Below, in pieces: positions 29,667-40,278 of a stretch of 64,000 nucleotides of DNA. Below the pieces are notes generated by a model that was not told where the DNA came from, did no database searches, and saw only the letters and a program-made list of their open reading frames with translations. This DNA is from Syngnathus acus (Eukaryota; Chordata; Actinopteri; Syngnathiformes; Syngnathidae), in the NCBI RefSeq assembly GCF_901709675.1, contig NC_051100.1:5084001-5148000 (forward strand), read 5' to 3'. Positions within the stretch are counted from its first letter, which is position 1; every line of letters begins with the position of its first letter. The position numbers and the translations under genes are program-made.

Positions 29667-32600
29667 TTACGGCTCATTTCCATTGACGCTCTTGTGTTGT
29701 TCCATCCTACAACTACGCTGAATCTCTAAGTGTTTGGCCCTCAGCCAGATGTCTCTGGACAGAGATGTGTGTCCCAGGCTCAGAGACAGCAACCTGACAA
29801 CAGAGACTTGGTCAATTGCCTCCTATGGCACTATTTGAATACATTAAGTGGCACACAGTATAAATAAATAAAATATAAAAAAAAAAATTAGAGCCCACCT
29901 TGCTACAATAAGCAATCGGTGCAGGTCCTCAGCACTTATGCTTTGGGGATCGTCCTTCCTCATGTCTACAAAATCATCCTCAACTGACTGAAGACAACAA
30001 GGTAAGAAACAATTACAATATGAAATCTGCTCAATATATTTATACAAATTGCTGTCTATGTGAAATGTTTTGCCATCTGAACTTGTCGCTACAGAGGTCT
30101 AGGGAAATTTACCAAGAAGTAGGAAGATACGCGGAGAAGGTCTCACCTTGGTCACTTCCTCTGAGATACTGTAGTCCAGCTGCCGAGCCACACTCAGATA
30201 GAGTCGGAACTTATTGAACTGTGTGGAGGCTTGCGCATGTGTGGGGATGCTTGTAAGATATTCCTCCAAGTTCTCTGGAGCCACTTGAGGTTGCAGGTGT
30301 ATCTGACAGTCAGACTGTTGGGTCAAAGAAAGGAATATTTTGACATTGTTTCAATTTCACATGTTGGGAAACATCTCATCATATTACGACTGCGCGTCAG
30401 CAAGGTGCAAAAGCTTGACCAGCCGTCACTCCCGACCCAAACAAAAGTGGACATCTGAGCAACCCTGGATGTTGTTTACAATGTGCTGCCCTTCTCTGCA
30501 GACTGACGCCTCTCTAGATTGTCCATGTGGCACACAGCTGCCGCCATGGCAACATAACAGCCCAGCACACAGGAATAGCACGCAATGCATTCCTTGCACT
30601 GTTGACAACAAAGTGAGACCCATGCTAATGCCCCCCGGCTAGGGATGTGGGTGGGCTTATACGTCCAGCCAATGGCAGCTGAGACAGCAGCGTGATGCTG
30701 GCTGGAAACAACCTCCAGCGTCGGACATGATCCAGTCTCAGGAGAGGCTGGTGGAAACCTAACACTTCCCAGGCCTGGCAGGGGGGAGCGGCTTGCTTGT
30801 GGCGTGTAGCGTCAAGTGAGATCAGTGTGGCTGCGTGTCCTCACCGACAGCAGGGAGCGCCCCTCCGATGCGATCAGCACGTTAATATTGCAGGGGAATT
30901 CCATCTGGTGGTAGTTAAAGTCATAATCAACCTTCTGCCATGTGATCACATTCCCCAAAGCGGTGACATTGCGCACACCTACAGCACCACAAAAACAGCG
31001 TTAGGGTCAAATGGTGGCGTCTGAGCTCGCCGGCTCGGGTGGACCCCTCACCTGTCGTGTCCAGCTGTCCCTGCTCCAGCCGGGTCTCATCAAGGAAGAG
31101 GGAAGTGTTTTTGGCCAGCTGCAAGGTTCCACTCAACAGCCGGTTGGCCACGTAGTCCTTCTTTGGCACCATACGCATCTGATTCATGTTGTGAAGGTTC
31201 ATGGCCAGATAGAAGGACTACAGAAGAGGGGTTGGGTGGACACATTATTATTCTTTTTTTTTTGGTAAAAATCAATTTTCCAGAAATATTGTCAACATGG
31301 GAAACAATATTCAGAAAGATTTTCAGGTTATAGCACAGAGACAGGATAGCACGATGAAATGAATCTTGAGTTTTACTTACAGAAGGAACAAGTTGTTGGA
31401 TGACCTTGTAGAGGTGTTGGGTGAACGAGGAGGTGGTGGGACAGCCACTCAGGTTCAGCGCAAACTTGCCCAGAGGTAGCACATCTCGTCTGGCATAGCT
31501 ACAAAAAGCTCATCATGAAAGCTGCTTCTGTGACTTGCAGAACAACGCAAACACGTGATACATACACGTCAGAAATAAGATGCAGGATGAGGTACTCGGC
31601 AGCCAGCGAATCTCCAAGAAGAACGTGCGTTAGATATGCAAGGAATTCACTTCGGACTGACGCCATCTCACTCAGGGTTGAAGATAAAACTAGAAAAGAA
31701 CACTTAAAGGTTCAAATGGGACATGGATTATTCTGTGTATATGTGCGTAAAAAATGTGGTTCAGTTCATACACGTATCAGACAGAGATTCAAATTCAGGA
31801 AATGCACAGCTAAGGGACTTTGCTCACAGGCGTGGTTGTCTTGCAAGGTGGCACAGGGCAGCAGAGGGTTGTTATGTGCCAGTACTTTGGCGTAGACCAT
31901 GTGGAGGCGAGGAACCAGTGACGCAGGTGGGCTGTGCACTCTCAGCTCCTCCGCTGTCTCCATCGACTCGGAAGGGTCGATGAGGGATGAGGACGCGTCC
32001 CTGTGTGGACGTACAAAGCATCAGCGACAGATGTCCAGGCCAAACTACTCTAAATAGTGTCTTACTTGTCTTCTGCCAGAGCGCTGAGAGCAGGACTCAC
32101 TGAGAGGATGCCATAGACTTCCAGAGTGTCATTCACTTTGAAGCCCTCCCAGTCCTCATAGATCTGCCAAGAACAAACCTTGACTTAGGGCCTAGCAGTC
32201 ACACACTTCAGTTTGATGACATTTATGGATAATGCACCTTGATTAAGCAAGACGGGCCTTTTTCGCCTGGGAGAGGGAAGTTGAGGTCAAGATGCGAGGC
32301 GGACGCCACGTGGTTGGGAACAACGTCCGACTCCTTGCAGTGTTGGGTCGGGGGAACCTGAAGACCTGCAGGAATGAGCAATCTCACTTAAGGTCAACAT
32401 TGTTGTTAATACAAAAAAAAGTGTTGTGTTCTCATACCTGCATGTGGTTCCCTTTGTTTCTGTGGCTGAGCATCCACACCATCCATCTCATCGTCTTCAT
32501 AACTCCGCTTTTGTCTGTTTGGAGCGTACGAGGTGGATGGCAGCACTCTCGCTTGACTCAATTCAGCATAACAGTGCAACACAGTTAAGGGAAAGTCAGT

Positions 32601-33552
32601 AGCGGCGTAATTAAGCGCGCATGTTTTTCATCATGATCAGGATATAGCTTTCACCCAGGAGTTTTCCCCAGGAACAGGTACACAGTAGAAAGTTTGTCTT
32701 TCGGATGTCACAATGTTTTTGGAGTTAAAATCCACCTGAGGAAATACACAAGAGTCATTCATTGGGACATTTATGGATCTGGAATGACGCAACTGTGGAG
32801 GACTTACCCCGCATTCTGTGACATCTTTGTACTTCCCACACCTTAACACCTGATGTTAGAAAGAAAGAAAAACAAATGATGACATTCTTCACTGGTGAGC
32901 TCTATTTAGAGCCGTGAATGTGGAAAAAGACCAAAGATGCTCACTTTGGCTTGAGATGATGGATCAACACCTTCATACACTCTCATGTATAACTCTGGAT
33001 CAAACATGTCCTGAATCAAACAGCGGAACTTGACCAGGCTGTCAGGCTTCAGGTAGTGCAGTGGGATGTCATTCATCGATGGAACCTAAAACAATAATAT
33101 AATATTAATATTTTCAAGACAAAAGTATGCTCTGAAAAGGGCGGGACTGTTACCCAGGTGTGAGCATCCTTTTCTTTTAAATGACTTTTGAAGAAATCAA
33201 CCACTTTTGCCTCCCAACCAGAATTTGGGTCGTTCTGAGATGCAACTGAAATATAACACATTATCAAAAAAAAAAAACATTTATACAAATAATGTACAGA
33301 AAAGTGGTTGTGAGAAAATGATTTTTTTATTGAACAAACTTATTTTAAACGATGCGGTGTTACTTATTACGTGACGGCCTCCAATAAATGGAAAGTCACA
33401 CGAGTACATCATGGCCATGAGCTCCCAAGCTAACCAGTTACACTCACGCGCCGAGTTTTAATGTCGAATAGGGAAGTTCACGTGTGGAGCTTACCAAACA
33501 TCTCCTCGACAACACCCAGTGGGTTGTTAATCCAATCAAGCGTGGAAGGCAT
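29667..33552 (-). CDS. mcmbp: MCM complex-binding protein (Mcmbp), 16 exons
   Basis: Binds MCM3-7 in place of MCM2, helps unload MCM from chromatin and supports sister chromatid cohesion; nuclear. Exons in coding order: 33552-33495, 33245-33154, 33085-32945, 32849-32808, 32735-32646, 32573-32438, 32365-32238, 32163-32066, 32000-31828, 31689-31566, 31498-31381, 31217-31052, 30978-30845, 30314-30147, 29987-29899, 29793-29667. The frame closes to 627 residues (human 642). Recognisable stretches include [70 protein letters not shown] and the end VNGNEP. Intron 5 is not GT-AG but has AT and AC ends with U12-type signals. Without removing it the frame stops directly after exon 5. The gene is head-to-head with sec23ip. 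Confidence 0.95.
32574..32645 (-). other. U12-type AT-AC intron 5 of mcmbp
   Basis: On the minus strand the 72-base intron begins ATATCCTG (U12 donor consensus RTATCCTT) and ends in TTGCAC. It contains TTCCCTTAAC, matching the U12 branch-site consensus, with the branch A about 11-12 bases from the AC end. Excision joins codons exactly ([13 protein letters not shown]) and aligns without gaps to the mammalian protein. No GT-AG alternative keeps the frame. The class assignment follows established minor-spliceosome signals. Confidence 0.85.
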
Positions 33553-34183
33553 CGTTGCCAAAGACGAATGCTTGACGTTGATGAATGAAACCTAGTAAAG
33601 TTAGCGATCGCAATAGTTACTTGCATTTACTTGTGACAGGACGGTAGAAGAAGCTAGGGCGGGAAACAAACGTCACAGGGCTATGCGGGGATGCGTTTGT
33701 TTTATACTTTCAGACCTCCCAGATCTATTGTGGCACAGTTGTAACTTCCGTGTTAGGTTTTGTTTCGGCTGTTTCTGTATCGACAAAAGTTTCACCACCC
33801 CGAGAAATTTACGCGCAACATAGATTATATGACGAAAAAGGCAGAACTACAACCGTGCCAGTACTTCTTTTCCCTTTCAGGCGGCAGTAAAAACGGGATG
33901 TGAGATCACATCCGTATAGCAGGCGATATCCGTTTGAGGGTGCTGCGTTTGGGTTTATTCGGAATTCAGCAAACTAAAACGCGATGGTGTTGGTGGTTTA
34001 TCCCCTGGCATAAAATAACCACTTATACAGTTCTATTATTAAAATACAGCATTGAGTTGGTATTAGTATATCTCATACAAGTCTACAGTTGATCTGGTAG
34101 AACTGAGTTTCTTTCTTCCCAGTTGTCGGGAACGCATCATGCGCATACTACCCCGGTAGTGGCTACGTGTAATTGAGAGCAAA
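33553..34183. promoter_or_regulatory. Shared divergent promoter region of mcmbp and sec23ip
   Basis: The start codons of the two genes are 631 bases apart on opposite strands. An NRF1-like palindrome ATGCGCAT lies at 34139-34146, about 38 bases before the sec23ip start. No TATA box is evident close to either gene, which suits a housekeeping bidirectional promoter. The assignment is from layout plus motif. Confidence 0.5.
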
Positions 34184-37100
34184 ATGGCAGATAGAAAAAA
34201 CAATAACGTTCCTAACCCCGGCGCAAATTTGTTATTTAGTGGGGCTCCGGAGTTTAACTTTAATTTGCCTTTTATACCAGTGAGTCAAGCCTCCGATCCG
34301 GCGGTGCTGTCAGGAGGTAAGATGCCGATAGCCGAAATGTTAGCATACAAGCTTATTAGTTAGCAGACTTCTTGATGAGATGTCATCTCATTTATTTCAC
34401 TCTTCCGAAAAACACAAATGACAAGCATGATAAATATTGTTGTGTTTTTTTGTTTGTTTGACACGTTAACCCAAATTTGCAACCATGTCATGTGGTCAAA
34501 ATTTATTTCAACTAGATTGACATTGACTTATATATGCAGTTAACGTTACTCACTTACGTTCACGTATTTACTGTGTTGAAATGAGATTCCATGACGAGTG
34601 TTTTTGCCTTTCATATACGGTGCAGTATTGCATTTCTTGTAGTTTAGTTTTGTTTGTTTACAGAACCTAATTTGTCTGTAATAGACTAGTATTATGTATT
34701 ATTAATGTTTTGTGCATGGATAAACCATTTCATGTTTTAAAATGTGCATCCATCAGAGGATTCTACTGAAGTTGGCGAGGAAGACAGCTTTTTGGGACAG
34801 ACTTCTGGAAACGCACAAGCTCCTTCCACCTTCAGCTACTTCTCTAACCCAGTAACCAGCAGTGACCCGTTTGCTTCTATTGGCCAAACATCATGCCCGC
34901 CACCATCATCGTCCGCAGTAGCAACAGCACCCATGTGTGCCGTCCCGGCGTCTGTTCCTAACAGTGTTAACATGGCCCCGCTGATGCCTCCAAATTCACA
35001 GTTGAACACGACTCCTCCTGTTTTCGCCAATACGGTATTTCAAAGCCCGATGGGCCGCCACACTCCTCCCCCCGGTACAATGACCCCACCACCTCCACAG
35101 ATGCAACCACAGAGTCATAATCCATATAGACACACGGCCACCAGCAGCAAAGCTAGTCCCTATATTCCAGCTCCAGAAGTCCTGCCGCCAAGCCACACAC
35201 CCCACGCATCACCCTACAATCCCTACTCGGTCACCTCAGGGTCACAATCATTCCCGCTGTCGGGACCCGCAATCACAAAGGTAAACCTCATCTATGCTGA
35301 ATTGTATTTGTGAAGGTTACTATTATGCATGGAAAAAGTGATTTTCCTCTTCTCCTCCACTTAGCCTCCTCCCACTCACATGCAGGCATCACCACCACCA
35401 CCTCTCCCAGCCAATCCTACTGGTGCACTGGTGCCTGCTGGGCCCATGATGCAGTACAACTATAATGTATATGAGCCCATTCAGCCACACTGGTTCTACT
35501 GCAAGCTAGTGGAATCCAAAAGTGTATGGCTTCCTTTCAGTATCATTGACTCCCTCCAGCTTGAGGAGACGTATAACTCTGGTACGTTTTTTGTTGTTCC
35601 TTATTATCACTCATTGTAATTCGGTGAATTTTTACTTGCGTAAAGATTTAAAAATCGTTTTATTCCTTGTAGTTCAGCCAGACCCAGAAAACGTGATCGT
35701 ACGCACCGACGGAGGTCGGTTTGATGTGCACCTCTACGACCGCACGCGATCAGCTGTTTACTGGGAGGAGGAGGATTCGGAGGTTCGCCGCTGCACTTGG
35801 TTTTACAAAGGCGACACGGATAGTCGCTTCACCCCTTACTCTGAGGAGTTCAGCGACAAACTCGAGGTTCGTCATTAAACGTCTTTTTACTGCTAACTAA
35901 AAATCAATGTTCAGCACAGTGTGATGTAAATTTCCTTCATATTTTTATTCCCGCAGGCCGAATATAAGAAGGCCGTATCCACCAACCAGTGGCACCGCAA
36001 ACTGGAGTTCCCATCTGGTGAAACCATTGTCATGCATAATCCAAAGGTAAGCCTAATACGGTCTTGGAAAAGTATTTGTAAAACAATAATTATTTGCTTT
36101 ACAGCACAGTTATGTTTGTGTTGTTTGACGAGTCACCAAGCTTTGTTGTCAATGTGTCTGTAGGTGATAGTGCAGTTCCAGTCCTCCTCCATGCCCGATG
36201 AGTGGAGCACAAACCCGGAAGGACAGAGTCGGCCCAGAGTGGTTAAGAGAGGGATTGACGATGATCATGATCAAGTCCCCGATGGTAGACAAGATCCTCT
36301 TGACATAACTTACTATGTCCACACATAAATAGATAGGAGGACACTTCGATAAAGGCCAAATGTGTTCTCGATTTCTTTTCCAGGTGAGCTTGCCAAAGCG
36401 GACCATCTTGTGTTCATGGTTCATGGAATTGGTCCCGTGTGTGACCTGAGGTTTCGAAGCATGGTTGAGTGTGGTGAGTTTAATGTCAACGGCTTCTTGG
36501 CTGTCTTGTATCACAGGGTTTCAATTTTTCATAATTGTCCAAATTCAAAAAAAAAATTTGTGTTTACTGTAAAGCTTGCTCTTCAGACTTTATTGATGTT
36601 GAGCACTGTATATGTGGAATATCGTCCGCACATTTGTTTGCTAACTACAAATGACTGACTGTACTTTCAGTGGACGATTTCCGCAGCGTGTCGCTGAAGC
36701 TGCTGCAGAGTCATTTTAAGAAACCTTTGGATGATCACGACATCAGTCGGGTGGAGTTCTTGCCTGTCCATTGGCACACAGCTCTACATGGAGATGCCAC
36801 AGGGGTGGACAGGTGAGGAGATCTCCACATATATGCTAGCTTGGAAAAGCAAACATTTTAAATTTTTACTCCAACCTCTTTGCAGGAGAATCAAGAAAAT
36901 CACATTGCCCAGCACTGGGAGATTACGTCACTTTACAAATGAGACCTTGTTAGATGTGCTGTTCTACAACAGTCCTACATACTGCCAGACCATCATGGAC
37001 ACAGTTGCCTTTGAGATTAATCGACTTCATGCACTGTTCATGGAGAGAAACCCTGATTACAAAGGAGCAATATCCGTTGCTGGCCACAGCTTGGGTTAAA

Positions 37101-39051
37101 CCCTCAACCTTTTATCGATAATCTATAGGATGCTTTTTTTTTTAATATATATATATAAATAAAAATTGATATTGTCTCCGCAGGGTCCCTTATTCTCTTT
37201 GACTTGCTGTCGAATCAAAAGACTGACATGACCCCTCCTGCAGTACCCGCCGTTAACGGAGAAGCCAAGCAGGTAAATGGCTTTTTTTTTTTAAATTTAT
37301 CAATCCATCGAGGTTAGTGAGCCGTCAATAATCCTAGCCTCGTATGCTTCAAAGCGGTTAAAAAAATTTGACCCCGAAATCCAGGTGGCAGCCCCAGTTC
37401 CACAGCCTGTGGAGGAAGAGCTCAAAGAAGAGGAGTTAGAGGACCTTTCCGCTGTGCTGGAACATCTCGGCCTGTCAGAGTACAAGAACACCTTTGACGA
37501 GGAAAAAATTGATATTGAATCTTTTGTAAGTGACAATTAAAGGTCTGATTATTCTGAAATGTTTCATACACACTTTGGTGGATTTTTTTTTTTTCCCCAT
37601 GATTTAAAGTGTGGGTTTGACTTGACTGATTTGTGTGTCTGTGCTTTTTTTTTTTTTTTAGCTCATGTGTACAATCGAAGACTTGAAGGAGATGGGAATT
37701 CCGCTCGGCCCTCGGAAGAAAATTGCTAGATTTGTCAAAGAAAGAGTGACAAAACAGGCAAGTTTATCAAATTCATTTTCTGAACAATGTGACTCTTTTT
37801 AAAGTCTGACTTTGTGTACATCTTCAGGAGAAGAAAGCTGAGGTTCAAGCGGTCAGTCAAGTTGTTGAGCCTGTACAAGCTGCTGAGACAAGTCCTGAGA
37901 AGAATCTGCCTGCGGGCGTCTCTTCAATCCACGTGGACTACAACTACTTTGAAGTTGGCACTGGCCAGGTACATGAAGATGATTGTCTTTTTGAAACGTG
38001 AGCATACTTACCATTTTTTTACTTGGCAGGTGTCTGTGGTCTACCACAATCTCGACTTCAGCCCAGCAAATTTCTTTGCTCTGGGTTCTCCAATCGGCAT
38101 GTTCTTGACTGTCAGAGGCTTGGAGAAGATTGAAGAGAACTATCAGCTGCCAACCTGCAAAGGATTCTTCAATATTTATCATCCGGTAGGGGTTCCTCCT
38201 CATTGTGGATCCAAACGAGTCCACCAGCGTGTCACAAATTTGTCTCATCTTTGTCTCAGTTGGACCCAGTGGCATATAGGATTGAGCCCATGATAATACC
38301 AGACTTGGAATTGAAACCTTTTTTGATACCTCATCACAAAGGAAGGAAAAGGCTGCATCTCGGTAAGAGAAGGAATGGCTTGCATAGATATTTCATAGTG
38401 ACATCCTGTAGCTGAGGTCCCTGGAGCCCTCGCATATGAATGTATGTCGGCGTTTCAGAGCTGAAGGAGAGTCTCTCCAGAATGGGCTCGGACCTGAAGC
38501 ATGGTTTTATCAGTTCGTTGAAGAGCGCGTGGCAGACACTCAACGAATTTGCTCGCGCCCACACCTCGTCTGCTCAACTTCAGGCAGAGTTGGCTATGGT
38601 GGCCAATCAGATTGAAGAGCAGGAGAAAAGAGCACAAGATTGTGAGTCTCTCTTTCACAGATACAATTTCGATATGTGCTTTTGGCAATGTTCCGTTTCA
38701 GTTTCAGAGCAAAAAAACCCAGAGATCCCCGAACCACAAAAAGAAGAGGAGGTTCAGGTCAGAATCGGGATGCTGAATGGAGGCAATCGGATCGACTTTG
38801 TCCTGCAGGAGAAGCCCATTGAGAGTTTTAATGAGTACCTGTTCGCCCTCCAGAGTCATCTTTGCTATTGGTACAAAACTTTTTCATTCGACAGTCTTGC
38901 TTGATTTTTATCCCTAATTTCCATCTAATAAGTAAAAGTAATAATAAATATTGAATTTGTGTTTTGTAGGCAATCTGAAGACACGGCTCTGCTCATCCTC
39001 AAGGAGATCTACAAAAGCATGGGGGTCCAACCAGAACACACGGTACATTAG
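34184..39051 (+). CDS. sec23ip: SEC23-interacting protein p125A (Sec23ip), 18 exons
   Basis: COPII-associated protein of ER exit sites, related to intracellular phospholipase A1. Exons: 34184-34316, 34757-35280, 35365-35581, 35673-35866, 35957-36046, 36164-36284, 36384-36473, 36671-36812, 36886-37094, 37184-37272, 37385-37525, 37662-37757, 37828-37968, 38030-38185, 38260-38362, 38459-38641, 38702-38870, 38970-39051. The frame closes to 959 residues (human 1000). In order: a Pro/Ser-rich Sec23-binding N-terminus, a WWE-like domain ([10 protein letters not shown]), a lipase motif GHSLG with Ser572, a SAM domain at about 620-682 ([18 protein letters not shown]) and a DDHD domain ([48 protein letters not shown]). 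Intron 12 has a GC donor. AATAAA begins four bases after the stop codon. Confidence 0.95.
37758..37759 (+). other. GC 5' splice donor of sec23ip intron 12
   Basis: The exon ends ACAAAACAG and the intron begins gcaagttt; the next exon starts at 37828 after tcttcag. No GT is available at the boundary, and both flanking exons (VTKQ-EKKAE) stay in frame. The CAG|gcaagt context is typical for GC-AG introns. Confidence 0.8.
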
Positions 39052-40278
39052 CACAATAAAGCCCCCCCCCCATCATGAAAGACTTTGCCAGTTGTCGGTT
39101 TATTTCATGCCATTTTTCTGGATTGTTTGTAATTTCTTTTACTGGCTATCCATGCGTGTTGTATGCAAATGTGTGTAATACAAATGGATTATATTATTTG
39201 TCTTAAGAAAAGTGAACGATGCCATTGTAGATTTTAAAGAGTTGACAAGTTTATTAGAACATTTTATAGTATAAATTATAGAACTGGACAAGAAAAGAAA
39301 TGTAACAGATAAAATGACAATGGACAGGAATGAAGATGTAGCAGCAGTTATTGAAATGAAGCCTGAATGAATGAATCCAATGGGAAAATTGACCAATAAA
39401 TCATTTTCTTTCACATTTCTTTGTGTTCAGGTGTTTGGCTGAGCGGAAGACAATATCTATTAACTAAATGAAACAACTACATAAAGTTGCAGTAACATTC
39501 ATGAAGATCACACATCATTGTGAGAGTAAAATGACTACCCACCTGCCCCTTCTTGGTTGACTTCATGTCTCTGTCATCTGACTAGTCTGGAATAAAATTA
39601 AAGGAGTCTGCAAGAGTTAAAACATCACAACATAGTTTAAAAAAATAATAATTCACATGGATTAAAGACATATTGTAAAGTATTTACATGAATGTACCAT
39701 TACTGGGAATAAATAGCGGCAATAAACCAGCCGCACAGGGCAAAAACAACAAAGGAAACAAAGAAAATAAAAATTCAGGTACCTTCAGACGCAATATTAG
39801 GTTTGCATGCTCACATTAGATCTTTGCGCCTTCAACAATCACATTAACATGCTTTTCTATTAAGACAGTGACCGATTGTCACGGACAATAAAAAAAGGTC
39901 CCTTTTATTAAACAACTCATAAATACAATACTAACTGAATACTGCTGCACAATTAATATTACAATTTGATTTATCCGCCATTTGCCAAATCGATTAAAAA
40001 AAAGTGGAATTTCACTTTTAAGAAACGGCTGAAATGTATTGGACGAGGTGACACTTGACGGGTAGCTCAGCAGCAGCAGTGAGGTGGGGTCCATTTCACA
40101 GCAAGTCAAAGGTCGATAATACCTGCGAGCTGAATGACTTTTGGGGTAAAAATTATTACAAAATGCAGCAGGGTAAGCAGCGACACGATCATCCGCTCTT
40201 TTTTTTTTTTTGTACATTCATTTGTCTACAGCTGTTCATTGTTAATGTCAGCATCTCACAATGGACACGGGTCGATGC
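39052..40278. other. Convergent 3' region between sec23ip and csgalnact2
   Basis: Both genes end into this 1.2-kb AT-rich interval. AATAAA hexamers on the plus strand at 39055-39060 and about 39396 could serve sec23ip. TTTATT near 39903 could serve csgalnact2 on the minus strand. Runs of C (39062-39070) and T (40200-40211) are present. No further gene is supported. Confidence 0.5.
39055..39060 (+). terminator. Polyadenylation signal almost touching the sec23ip stop codon
   Basis: AATAAA begins four bases after the TAG that ends sec23ip. If used, the 3' UTR would be only about 20-30 bases. Further hexamers about 340 and 535 bases downstream could be used instead. Confidence 0.4.

Noticed and set aside
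32637-32651. In-frame stop after mcmbp exon 5, suggesting a broken gene
   Set aside because: It disappears when the AT-AC intron is removed. The frame then closes across all 16 exons to the expected length.
38642-38701. Open read-through of the short intron after sec23ip exon 16
   Set aside because: The 60-base segment keeps the frame open, but splicing it out gives AQDFSEQK, aligning with the DFS of the human protein, and both splice signals are good. A retained-intron form remains possible.
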